Assembly (NCBI GenBank): GCA_020060485.1
Contig: JAGVAB010000030.1
Coordinates: 1 to 23,722, forward strand
Length of the DNA stretch: 23,722 bases
DNA from: Anaerolineales bacterium
GTDB lineage: Bacteria > Chloroflexota > Anaerolineae > Anaerolineales > Anaerolineaceae
Direction: 5' to 3'
In this document: in pieces, positions 7,641-15,567 of the stretch
How the letters are laid out: the number at the start of each line of letters is the position of its first letter
How positions within the stretch are numbered: position 1 is the first letter of the stretch
Program-made: the position numbers and the translations under genes
Notes under the pieces: model-generated
The model's database searches: none
Seen by the model: the letters and a program-made list of their open reading frames with translations, nothing else
Told to the model about the DNA's origin: nothing

Positions 7641-7670
7641 AGTATAGCACATACTGGTCTATACAGGCAA
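7641..7670 (-). promoter_or_regulatory. Extended -10 promoter for the kinase-PFK-aldolase run, with a dyad
   Basis: On the minus strand, -35 TTGCCT (7670-7665) and -10 TATACT (7646-7641) are separated by 18 bases. The -10 is preceded by TGC, giving an extended -10 (TGnTATACT). Expected transcription start is near 7634, leaving a leader of about 75 bases before the ATG at 7559. An inverted repeat GTATAG-N11-CTATAC occupies the spacer and -10 (7642-7647 and 7659-7664) and could be an operator. Confidence 0.6.
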
Positions 7671-7719
7671 TAATTTATCCTTTTGAACGAACGATTCAGC
7701 GGTCCCGGAGCCTGAAATT

Positions 7720-9210
7720 TTACCTGCCTGACCAGCGATAAACGGCCATGTTCTCTCCGCCAGCCTGTGGCGAAAAATCTCCGTCCGTCTGAAAAACCAA
7801 TTTTCCCATCGCTGGCAACCGGTTGTACCAACCCGGGAATGTCATCAAATAAGCAGTCTGTTGTTTATCCATATATGCTGCCAGTTGATCTTCGTCCCGA
7901 ATGAAAGGGATCACATCAGGAGAGATCAAACCAGCCAGGTCAACAACTGTCCGCTCGCCAAAGTATCCCAAAGCCCCAATATCATGTGCCGCAATCACAG
8001 CTTGCGGCTCTGTATTAAGAGCAATCCAATCGGCTGCTGCCACCATCTCGGTTTTGATGATGGCAACGTCCAGAGCATAAGCTTGAAAGGCCCCAATAAA
8101 GTAAAACGCCGCCAACACAAGCACCAGGGAGAAAACCCATGCTTTTCGCACCATTGACAACACACGAGTTCTGACCAGATGTTGCTGCCAAAGTTCAATT
8201 GTCCCCAGGAAACCAGTCAGGAAATAAACCGGCATGGCCGGCATCAAATACCTGCCATGTTGATAATCCACCGGCAAACGCAGAGCGTAGATCAAAGTGT
8301 ATCCCAGCCACCATAACACTGCTGCCTGGATGATCCAGCGTCTTTTCACCAGGCTCTGCCAGCTAGCCCACAAAAATCCAGGCAGCAACAAAACACCGCC
8401 CCCTACCAATGGCAGTTGTGCCAATAGCAAAAAACGGGAAAACAGAGGGGTTTCGAGCCGGATGGCGTATTCTGCCTGTTTGGCAAAAAAAGTGTTCGGC
8501 CACCAGCCCCCAGCCAGATAATAGTTGAATACAAGATAAGGCAGAAAAAGCAAAAGAAACCCGCCTATAACTTTCACTGCTGCCTGTATTTTCTTTTTCT
8601 CCCCTTCGCAAATGAAGAAAGCCACATACATTACCGGACCCAGCAGAGTCAATCCGTCTGGTCTCAGCCAGACCGTCAATCCCACCAGCATACCCGTTCC
8701 CAGCCAGCCTTTTTCCTTTTGTGCTGCCAGCCGCCAAAAGACAAACAGGATGGCGGCAGCATAAAGAATAGTCTCCATGCCAGAGGCCGCTGCCCAGATC
8801 ATATGCCACTCAAAGACCAGCAGAAATCCCGCCCAGGGGAAACGCGACAAATTGCCTTCATTAATCGCATCAAATATCCTTTGGCCGAACCAGCCCAACC
8901 CCAACAGCCCCAGTCCGCCCAGCAGCATCGTCCATCCAAATCCACTGCTTCCTAAAAGATATGCTGGTGCGATCAAAGCTGACCACAAAGGAGCAGTGGA
9001 GCCGCCGGAAGGATGTCCTGGAATGAATGACCACTCGCCATACCGGCTCAGATTGCGTGCATAAGTCTGGTGAATCCAGGCATCATCCAGAGGGTATCCC
9101 AAACCAGCCGCCGTCTGGCAGGCCAGTAGATAGCCGCTTATCGCCAACGCAACTGCCCCGGCCAGAAGAATGGTTTTCCGTGTCCACTCACGCATAACCA
9201 AAGTTCTCAT
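7720..9210 (-). CDS. Polytopic GT-C-type glycosyltransferase-like membrane protein
   Basis: A 496-residue protein with about 10-12 hydrophobic segments. After the first segment (about 14-33) the first external loop reads YPLDDAWIHQTYARNL (D42, D43) and then SGGSTAPLW. This acidic pair in loop one is the hallmark of GT-C enzymes, which use polyprenyl-phosphate sugars on the outer face of the membrane. The C-terminal 110 residues are soluble and include VIAAHDIGALGYFGERTVVDLAGL and a final AVYRW. The ATG overlaps the stop of the preceding gene by four bases (ATGA), with a GGGGGAG stretch just upstream. It is the last gene of a four-gene run. No exact acceptor or sugar can be assigned. Confidence 0.65.
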   Translation of the reverse strand: MRTLVMREWTRKTILLAGAVALAISGYLLACQTAAGLGYPLDDAWIHQTYARNLSRYGEWSFIPGHPSGGSTAPLWSALIAPAYLLGSSGFGWTMLLGGLGLLGLGWFGQRIFDAINEGNLSRFPWAGFLLVFEWHMIWAAASGMETILYAAAILFVFWRLAAQKEKGWLGTGMLVGLTVWLRPDGLTLLGPVMYVAFFICEGEKKKIQAAVKVIGGFLLLFLPYLVFNYYLAGGWWPNTFFAKQAEYAIRLETPLFSRFLLLAQLPLVGGGVLLLPGFLWASWQSLVKRRWIIQAAVLWWLGYTLIYALRLPVDYQHGRYLMPAMPVYFLTGFLGTIELWQQHLVRTRVLSMVRKAWVFSLVLVLAAFYFIGAFQAYALDVAIIKTEMVAAADWIALNTEPQAVIAAHDIGALGYFGERTVVDLAGLISPDVIPFIRDEDQLAAYMDKQQTAYLMTFPGWYNRLPAMGKLVFQTDGDFSPQAGGENMAVYRWSGR

Positions 9211-10835
9211 TTCTCCCCCTTGATGCGATACAAATAGGCCCCGCCTTCCACTGCCAGGTATTCCAGTCCTTGCCTGTCCCCAGGTTGGGCATACAGTTCT
9301 TTCAATCCGTCCACATGATTGGGCTCAAGGATCAGGTAGCTTGCTCCGTATCGCTGTGCGACTTGCAAGCTCGTTTCCAGCGGGCCATCTGGTATGACAA
9401 TCGCAGATCGCCCGGTAGCCGCATTCAGACCGGCCGGGTTATTGATCATCACCACATCTTCATCTTGCGCCCCCGCCCGGATCAATGCTTGGTCTAATGC
9501 CAGATTGGCCTTCCAGCTTTCCGCCCAGATTGGCTGACGGAAGTCATCCCCCACCACGCGCAGCTTGTATAAAGCCATACTCAGCATCAAACCCAAGACC
9601 ACCAACCCAATCCCGAATACCGAAAAAGCCATGCGAGCATCCCAGTTGCGTCTTCGTCTTCCCCAATCAATAAAGCTCTGCAAGCCAGTCGGAACTACCG
9701 CCCACAGCAAAGGTTGGACCGCTGCCCCGGAATGCAGGAATCCGCCGCGCGCGCCTGCGAAGGGAAACGCCAAACTCATAACCCCAAAGATCACCAGCCA
9801 CAGACACATACCCAAAATTACGCGCCTGTCGCGGCGCAATTTCCATAATCCTGTCAGCATCAAGGGCAGCAAGTAGACCTGCCCTTGCACCGCCAAAGTT
9901 GTCTTGAGATTAGTCCACATTGCAGCAAGGCGGTCTTGGAGTATGGTTTGCCAGCTGTTTGCCAGCCAGCCCTGCATCGTTAACTGTTCTGCCGGATAAG
10001 TAAATGTCTGGTCATAGTTTTGCAGCCACAAAGTGCGGCTTCCTCCTGGCGCAAAGAAACTGCCAAAAACCAGCCAGTTCCGGTAATACCAGCCCGCCAT
10101 CACTACAAAATAACCTGTAATCATCCAGCCCGCGGCTGCCACCACCAGCCCGGCAGAAGCTCTTCTTCTCAAACCATACCACCAGACTACAGCCACAATC
10201 CCTGCCGCCAGCCACAAAACCCCGTCTGCTCTGGTCAAATGCATCAGTCCTGCCGCCACGCCCGGCACAAGAAAAACCAGCGCTTTTGTCTTCGCATTGT
10301 TTTCTGTATTCTCTGGACCAAAAACGTTCAAAATGAACACACTGCCCAAAATCATTGTGATGGCAAATCCTTCAGTCAGCGTGGTGTAGATCACATAATA
10401 ACCAGAAAACAAGCCCATCCAACCAGCCAGATAAGCGCCGCGCCGCTCCTGACCCAAACACTGCGCCAGAAAAGCCGTCAACGGTGGCACCAACGCCGCT
10501 AACAGCAAGAACAGGGAACGAGCCGCAAAATATGCCCGGCTCTGAAACAGCAGCATCCCTGCTGCCGCCAGAAGCGAAGGCAGCGGCATCCAGTACGCAT
10601 GAGACGCATGCGGTAAACCCGCCGGATCGTCCAAGTAATTCCACAGCATCATTTCACTGAAGCCCTGTCCTTCATAAAGCCGCAGCCCGCCGCCGTAATA
10701 ATATTCTGCGTCCATATAGCCCGGAACCTGCTGGAACACGGTCAGAGCCAGGGAAACGAGCAACCCGACACAAAAGAGAACGTAATAATCCTGCTTGCGC
10801 AAACTACCGCTCAAAGGTATACACCTCAAGATCAT
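9207..10835 (-). CDS. Polytopic GT-C-type glycosyltransferase-like membrane protein
   Basis: A protein of about 531-542 residues with about 11-12 hydrophobic segments. The first external loop holds PGYMDAEYYYGGG (D42, E44), the GT-C acidic motif, followed by a proline-rich loop and long hydrophobic stretches. The soluble C-terminus (about 450-542) has VVMINNPAGLNAATGRSAIVIP and YLILEPNHVDGL, a tail common in bacterial GT39-like proteins. The start is uncertain. The ATG at 10835 overlaps the upstream gene by 32 bases with only a weak GGATGG upstream. A TTG at 10802 just after the upstream stop gives a cleaner N-terminus but lacks a clear ribosome site. The 3' end overlaps the next gene by ATGA, so translation is coupled. 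Confidence 0.62.
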   Translation of the reverse strand: MILRCIPLSGSLRKQDYYVLFCVGLLVSLALTVFQQVPGYMDAEYYYGGGLRLYEGQGFSEMMLWNYLDDPAGLPHASHAYWMPLPSLLAAAGMLLFQSRAYFAARSLFLLLAALVPPLTAFLAQCLGQERRGAYLAGWMGLFSGYYVIYTTLTEGFAITMILGSVFILNVFGPENTENNAKTKALVFLVPGVAAGLMHLTRADGVLWLAAGIVAVVWWYGLRRRASAGLVVAAAGWMITGYFVVMAGWYYRNWLVFGSFFAPGGSRTLWLQNYDQTFTYPAEQLTMQGWLANSWQTILQDRLAAMWTNLKTTLAVQGQVYLLPLMLTGLWKLRRDRRVILGMCLWLVIFGVMSLAFPFAGARGGFLHSGAAVQPLLWAVVPTGLQSFIDWGRRRRNWDARMAFSVFGIGLVVLGLMLSMALYKLRVVGDDFRQPIWAESWKANLALDQALIRAGAQDEDVVMINNPAGLNAATGRSAIVIPDGPLETSLQVAQRYGASYLILEPNHVDGLKELYAQPGDRQGLEYLAVEGGAYLYRIKGEK

Positions 10836-12285
10836 TGAAAACCATCCATCCCGTTCGCCGGAAATGAGCTTCCAACCAGGTCAGGTTGGGATGCTCCCCT
10901 CCCCCAGCCTCCTGATATTCTGTGATGGTTTTGGTAAAGACGACGAAATGGACGCGCTCCGCCCCTTCCGTCGCCCGAACGATGTCACTTTGTGGGAATA
11001 ATTCCATCGCCTCCTGGGAAGCAAACGCCAGTGTGTCATTATGCGATCCTGCCTCATCAGCCAGGAAACTTTGCTCAATCTGCGGAGCGTAGATCAAAAA
11101 AGGAAAGGCACTCAACTTGTTGTCATGGATCAACCGGTCCCCTGGCCGGGTGCTGGACTCTAGCGCCTCAACAGCTTCCGCAAAAGGAGATCGCGGAAAT
11201 TCGCGAAAAGTGATCTGATAAGGCAAAGAGATCATGCTAGCCATCACCAGGCTGCCCGCCAGCAGCGCCCCGACTTTTCGCTCCCAACTACGGGAAATTG
11301 CCCGTCCCGCAAGGGCAGCATAGATCAAGGCCGAAACCAAAAAACCGCGCGGCACAAACACCGGGCGCATCACATAGGAAATGATGAACAAAAGAAACGG
11401 CGGGGTCAGACCCGCCACCACCAATAAAAGCAAACCCTCTTTGCCTTCCCTGTCCTTCGCCAGCTCCATCACCACCATGACCAATACTTGCAGACTGAGT
11501 ACCATGGCTATGGGCAACCAAACACCCCGCAAGGGCAGACTGGCGGTGAACAGCACCAGTGTCTGTAGAACCTCTACCACGCCCGGCCGTGGCGTCCAGA
11601 ATGCGCTCTGTATCTTGGCTACCTGTCCCGGTACCATCCATAACCAGGGCAGCGCCAGCAACCCAATGCCCACCTGTGCTAGGCACAAATATCCCAGAAG
11701 CCGCCATTGGCGTTTGAACAAAAGAAATAAATTGGGCGCAACCAACAAAAACCCTGCCAGATTGTGTGAATACATTGCCAACATTCCGCTGACGACCAGC
11801 CCTGCCCAATGCAACAGGTGATTTTTTTTCCCGGGCGAATAGGTCACCCAGATCTGTCCAAAAAACCATAAGTACGCGATCTGACAAAATGCCAGCAAAG
11901 CGTACATGCGCAAGTCTTGGGCGTGGTAGATTTGCACCGGCGCAATCGCAGCCAAAAATGCCGCCCACAACCCTGAACGTCTGTCCAATAAAGTGGTTAC
12001 CAGACTGTACAGTAATGCGATCGAGGCCATGTTCAGTACAACACTGAGCAGCCGCAGCCACCACAGGTGACGACTCACCATCATCCACAAATGCAGCAGG
12101 AAATAATAAAGGGGCGGCATAGTGTCCGCCGCTGTGCCGGCCACAATCTCGCTCAAACTTCGTTCAGAGATCAGGATACTGAAGGCATCATCATATTGAA
12201 TGCTGCGTTCTTGCAACAGCAAACAGCGCAGCAAAAAACCGAGGGCAAAAATGCCGATCAGATATCTTCGTTCCGCTGATTTCAT
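10804..12285 (-). CDS. GT39/ArnT-like polyprenyl-phosphate-sugar glycosyltransferase, membrane
   Basis: A 493-residue polytopic protein. Loop one after the first segment reads RSIQYDDAFSILISERSL (D32, D33), followed by DTMPPLYYFLLHLWM and, later, APVQIYHAQDLRMYALL. This order (DD motif, PPLYY, R-L-S, then a Q-x-R-MY loop) is typical of RgtA/B/C/D-like GT-C enzymes that glycosylate lipids or proteins on the outer leaflet. The C-terminal about 120 residues are soluble. The ATG overlaps the stop of the upstream gene by four bases (ATGA). It is the second gene of the four-gene run. The family is well supported; the substrate is unknown. Confidence 0.75.
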   Translation of the reverse strand: MKSAERRYLIGIFALGFLLRCLLLQERSIQYDDAFSILISERSLSEIVAGTAADTMPPLYYFLLHLWMMVSRHLWWLRLLSVVLNMASIALLYSLVTTLLDRRSGLWAAFLAAIAPVQIYHAQDLRMYALLAFCQIAYLWFFGQIWVTYSPGKKNHLLHWAGLVVSGMLAMYSHNLAGFLLVAPNLFLLFKRQWRLLGYLCLAQVGIGLLALPWLWMVPGQVAKIQSAFWTPRPGVVEVLQTLVLFTASLPLRGVWLPIAMVLSLQVLVMVVMELAKDREGKEGLLLLVVAGLTPPFLLFIISYVMRPVFVPRGFLVSALIYAALAGRAISRSWERKVGALLAGSLVMASMISLPYQITFREFPRSPFAEAVEALESSTRPGDRLIHDNKLSAFPFLIYAPQIEQSFLADEAGSHNDTLAFASQEAMELFPQSDIVRATEGAERVHFVVFTKTITEYQEAGGGEHPNLTWLEAHFRRTGWMVFNDLEVYTFER

Positions 12286-13547
12286 CGCGGCCTTGTCTCA
12301 TTGGAAAGCATTGTATCAAACCAGGTGCTGGGCGGATGAATGGCCCACCACCGTCCCCAATACAAAAACAACAGTAGAAATGCTGGCAGCGGGAAGATCA
12401 TAACCGGGCTTTGAACTGGCTGGTCACCAAAGGATACTGTTTGTAGGAACAAAACCCATAACCCGACAAACAAGAAGATCATGATTCCAAGCACAACCCA
12501 CTGCCCCGAGCTTTTCCAACGCTCTTCAATGACAGCAAAGATCAAAACCAACGCCGGCATGGTCACAATATAATTCCCCGGATCCGTCTGAATGCCTACC
12601 CACTGGGAAGCTGTCAGCGTCATGCACATCGCCCACAAGAAATGGCGGTATTCAAATCGCCGGGTGCCAAGATACCACTCGATCAGAAGCAACAACACCG
12701 TGATGCCGGTGATAGTCCAGCCGACACGTTGGCCAATCCCCGGCAGCCAGGTATTCAGTGCTGCCCCCGGGGTTCCCGGCGGATTATATCCGGGGTATCG
12801 CACCACCTCGATAAAATTTTGCCAGATCCAATCTGGTACCAGCAATGCCGCACTGGCGCTCAACAGCGCCAATGTCCCAAAGAACCAGCCCACAAATCTC
12901 CAGCGCCGTTGTTTAAAGCCCCAATACAGAAAGAACAAAACAACCACAACCACGACCTGCGGCTTGATCGTTGAAAAAGCCAGCAGCACTCCGGCCAGTT
13001 CATCCCCCCCGGAGCGGATCGCCAGCAATGCCCCGGCCACCATCAGCGCCACCAGGATCACCGCATTGCCATTGATCAAAGGACGTAAGGCATGGTACCA
13101 AAAAACGGTAAAAATCAGGAAAAATGCCAGATTCAGCAGTCTCGGTTTCCAGTCCGCCAACCGCATGGAAACCACAGAAAGCAGCACCAGTGCAATCTCC
13201 AGCATTGTCATCCACAAGGCACGCGCCAGTAAAAAGTTCTTGAACAATGCAAATGGGAAAAAGACCAGGATCGAATAAAGCGGGTAGGCTACACGCAGTT
13301 CGTGCTCTCCAGGCAAGGCCGGCCGGCCATATGCCAGCGTTTGAATGCGTATGGCTGTCTCTTCGCTATACGGACTGATGCCATCCTCCAGCAGACCGCG
13401 TGTGCCAACCCAATGCACCAGAAAATCATTGCCTCCAGGGTTTTCTGACACATATCGGTAATTGGCCCAGGTCAAAACAGCCAACAGGATCAATCCAAAA
13501 ACGATTGTCAATGTCCAGGTTATCAACAGTTTGCGGCGGGGATTCAA
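12282..13547 (-). CDS. GT87-like (DUF2029) polytopic mannosyltransferase-type protein, TTG start
   Basis: A 421-residue membrane protein with about 10 hydrophobic segments. NDFLVHWVG (D41) is the loop-one acidic motif, PLINGNAVIL follows, and AFSTIKPQ (about 190-197) is the conserved GT87/DUF2029 phrase. GT87 proteins transfer mannose or arabinose from polyprenyl-phosphate donors. I chose the TTG at 13547 because AAGGAG (13554-13559) lies exactly 6 bases upstream. The first ATG (13622) overlaps the palindromic -10 box and has no ribosome site. Using it would add 25 polar residues. It heads a minus-strand run whose following genes overlap by ATGA. The family call is good; the start is an inference. 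Confidence 0.72.
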   Translation of the reverse strand: MNPRRKLLITWTLTIVFGLILLAVLTWANYRYVSENPGGNDFLVHWVGTRGLLEDGISPYSEETAIRIQTLAYGRPALPGEHELRVAYPLYSILVFFPFALFKNFLLARALWMTMLEIALVLLSVVSMRLADWKPRLLNLAFFLIFTVFWYHALRPLINGNAVILVALMVAGALLAIRSGGDELAGVLLAFSTIKPQVVVVVVLFFLYWGFKQRRWRFVGWFFGTLALLSASAALLVPDWIWQNFIEVVRYPGYNPPGTPGAALNTWLPGIGQRVGWTITGITVLLLLIEWYLGTRRFEYRHFLWAMCMTLTASQWVGIQTDPGNYIVTMPALVLIFAVIEERWKSSGQWVVLGIMIFLFVGLWVLFLQTVSFGDQPVQSPVMIFPLPAFLLLFLYWGRWWAIHPPSTWFDTMLSNETRPR

Positions 13548-13553
13548 GGGTAT

Positions 13554-13559
13554 CTCCTT
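13554..13559 (-). promoter_or_regulatory. Shine-Dalgarno deciding the TTG start at 13547
   Basis: Minus-strand AAGGAG with a 6-base spacer to TTG. No comparable site precedes the ATG at 13622, which would overlap the -10 palindrome. Confidence 0.65.
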
Positions 13560-13620
13560 GTGTTCATTTTTATAATTCGGCCAACCACCCAGGCTGCGAA
13601 ACGATTTCTGACTGGTTTCC

Positions 13621-13628
13621 ATTATAAT
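13621..13628. promoter_or_regulatory. Palindromic -10 element ATTATAAT shared by divergent genes
   Basis: ATTATAAT is self-complementary, so TATAAT reads on the plus strand at 13623-13628 and on the minus strand at 13626-13621. Plus-strand transcription would start near 13635, four bases before the ATG at 13639. Minus-strand transcription would start near 13614, about 67 bases before the TTG at 13547. No good -35 boxes are seen for either direction. Confidence 0.5.
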
Positions 13629-13638
13629 TCAATCACTT

Positions 13639-14421
13639 ATGAAAATGCGAATGGCACTGGCACAGATGCAAATCCTCCCTGGTGATTTTCAGCACAACCT
13701 GAACAGCGCCAGCCGTTTCATGCAAAATGCCGCCGATAATCACACAGACATGATCCTCCTGCCCGAACTCTGGTCCAGTGGATACGATCTCGAACAGGCC
13801 TCCCGCTGGGCAGCAGCCAATGCAGCTCTGCTGCCAGACCTGGCGAACCTGGCACAGCGGCATCACCTCTGGATCGGCGGTTCATTGCTGGAAGAAGACC
13901 ATGGCCGCATCTATAACACGTTTTCTCTCTTTGACCCGCAAGGAAACAAACACGCCAGTTACCGGAAAATCCATCTCTTTGGTCTGATGAAAGAAGACCG
14001 CATCCTGCATCCCGGCAGTCAACCGACCTTCACAAGTTTGCCCTGGGCAGACTGCGGCCTGGCGATTTGCTATGATCTACGCTTCCCTGAGTTGTTCCGC
14101 CAATACGCCTTGCAGGGAGCACAGTTGTTCCTCATGACTGCGGAATGGCCTCTTTCCAGGGTCAAACACTGGAGTACCCTGCTTTGCGCCAGAGCCATTG
14201 AAAACCAGTGTTTTGTGGCTGCGGTCAATTCGGTGGCCGCAGGCGGAGAAACCATCTTTGGCGGTCAAAGCATGCTTATCGATCCAAGTGGCAACATCCT
14301 GTCCCAGGCTTCGTCAGGGGAGGAAGAGCTTGTTATTGCAGATCTGGATTTCGATTTGGTAGAACAGGTGCGTAAGACCATCCCCGTGTTTAAGGACCGT
14401 CGCCCAGATATCTACGGTTAA
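13639..14421 (+). CDS. Nitrilase-superfamily carbon-nitrogen hydrolase (omega-amidase-like)
   Basis: A 260-residue C-N hydrolase with the catalytic set E43 (LLPELWSSGY), K110 (YRKIHLFG) and C144 (LAICYDLRFPELFR). WPLSRVKHWSTLLCARAIENQCFVAAVNSV follows and matches the Nit/omega-amidase branch (YafV, Nit2), which hydrolyses 2-oxoglutaramate or similar omega-amides. Length is normal for the branch. There is no Shine-Dalgarno before the ATG. TATAAT ends 10 bases upstream, so a near-leaderless mRNA is likely. Its stop overlaps the stop of the convergent gene in TTAA (14418-14421). It sits between two glycosyltransferase runs with no obvious functional link. A deaminated glutathione amidase or N-carbamoyl hydrolase is possible. 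Confidence 0.83.
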   Translation: MKMRMALAQMQILPGDFQHNLNSASRFMQNAADNHTDMILLPELWSSGYDLEQASRWAAANAALLPDLANLAQRHHLWIGGSLLEEDHGRIYNTFSLFDPQGNKHASYRKIHLFGLMKEDRILHPGSQPTFTSLPWADCGLAICYDLRFPELFRQYALQGAQLFLMTAEWPLSRVKHWSTLLCARAIENQCFVAAVNSVAAGGETIFGGQSMLIDPSGNILSQASSGEEELVIADLDFDLVEQVRKTIPVFKDRRPDIYG

Positions 14422-15545
14422 TCTGCCAGCTTTTTTCGCATCACTTCCAGGAATTGATAAGCCATCAACCCCAGCAGTAATGTGCGCAGCAGGATCGGCA
14501 GCGGCAGCAGGTGGAACCAGCCGCGTGACAGGATCACCGGCCACTCCAGAAGATTAACCAACACAAACACCAGTGACATCAGCAATGCTTGAGGCTTGTC
14601 AAAAACCAAAAGGATCAGTGGCAGAAGATACAACACCCACTGCGGACTCCAGCCTCTCGACCACAACAGGAACAATGCCCACGCCCAACCAATTGCTGCC
14701 AACATTTGCTGTGGAGTTTCATTTTTGCAGCGCAATAATCCCGCCATACCCACGCCGACAAACACTGGCAGGGTAAGCCAGGGCGATATGCGCGCCGGCT
14801 GTCCACCACCAGCCACCACCATTGCGGCCTCCAATCGCAATTCCACCGGACCAAAATTGCCAGTTCGATAATTGCCATCGATCAAAGCCCAGATCGTTTC
14901 CCAGGACCCTTTGGAAAATTGTGAGGTCAGGGAGGCCGCAGTGAACTCCGGGGAAAGCAGCCAAAGACCGCCATAAACCAGCACCCCGATCCCGATTGTC
15001 ACCAGCCCGATTCGAAGTATTTTTCTGACAGGCTGCCTCCATAACATGACCAAAGCCAGCACAGGGAACAATTTCACCAGTAAACCCGCTCCAAGTGCAA
15101 CACCCGCTGCCATTTGCCTGCCCTGCAGATACAAATGGATCCCCAACAGCATACAAAAGACTGCCAGCGGATCAAAATACCACCAGCCATAGGCCAATGC
15201 CGTCAGGAAGGCATAATATATCCATACCCGCCACTGCTCGCTTTGATCTGGCTGCAAATGCCGCCAAATGCGGCAGAACAGCCACAGGTTGCCAACATCT
15301 GCCGCACTGAACAATATAACCAGCAAAACAGTAAAAACGTGCTGTTGCCCATTGGCTACACGAAATATTATCTCGCTCAACAGTGGAAACACCGGCGGGA
15401 ATTCCACCCAGTGCGCAAGATAAGGCCAGCCCGGCAATCCGGCCAGCTCAAAAAAATGAATACTGTCTCCATACCCCCACAATGCCGTGTAGGGTTGCGA
15501 CATGACCAGCATCAAACGGGCTGCGATCAGCAGCAAAACCGGCAA
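14418..15545 (-). CDS. GT87-like polytopic glycosyltransferase-like protein (start uncertain, TTG assumed)
   Basis: About 375 residues from the TTG at 15545, with about 9-10 hydrophobic segments. Loop one contains WGYGDSIHFFELA (D27) and HWVEFPPVFPLLSEII. Further on, YFDPLAVFCMLLGIHLYLQGRQMAAGVALGAGLLVKLFPVLAL matches the GT87/PIG-M-like core, with the conserved K-x-F/Y-P. The start is unclear. The frame is open far upstream to 15833, but that part overlaps the previous gene's coding sequence and is cysteine- and arginine-rich, unlike a membrane protein. No ATG lies at the natural start and no clear ribosome site precedes the TTG, which gives 22 bases spacing. Last gene of a three-gene run; convergent with the amidase gene. 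Confidence 0.62.
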   Translation of the reverse strand: MPVLLLIAARLMLVMSQPYTALWGYGDSIHFFELAGLPGWPYLAHWVEFPPVFPLLSEIIFRVANGQQHVFTVLLVILFSAADVGNLWLFCRIWRHLQPDQSEQWRVWIYYAFLTALAYGWWYFDPLAVFCMLLGIHLYLQGRQMAAGVALGAGLLVKLFPVLALVMLWRQPVRKILRIGLVTIGIGVLVYGGLWLLSPEFTAASLTSQFSKGSWETIWALIDGNYRTGNFGPVELRLEAAMVVAGGGQPARISPWLTLPVFVGVGMAGLLRCKNETPQQMLAAIGWAWALFLLWSRGWSPQWVLYLLPLILLVFDKPQALLMSLVFVLVNLLEWPVILSRGWFHLLPLPILLRTLLLGLMAYQFLEVMRKKLAD

Positions 15546-15567
15546 GCCCGAATCCGGGATCGCCAGC

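Noticed and set aside
11288..12088. 266-codon minus-strand frame within the GT39-like gene
   Set aside because: It is in another frame of a clear membrane protein and its composition (glycine, alanine and histidine rich) is a frame-shift artefact.
12592..13278. 228-codon plus-strand frame opposite the GT87-like gene
   Set aside because: Antisense to a gene with family motifs; arginine and serine rich with no domain.
14418..14421. Overlapping stop codons in TTAA between convergent genes
   Set aside because: It is real but common where convergent genes meet, and is not evidence of anything special.
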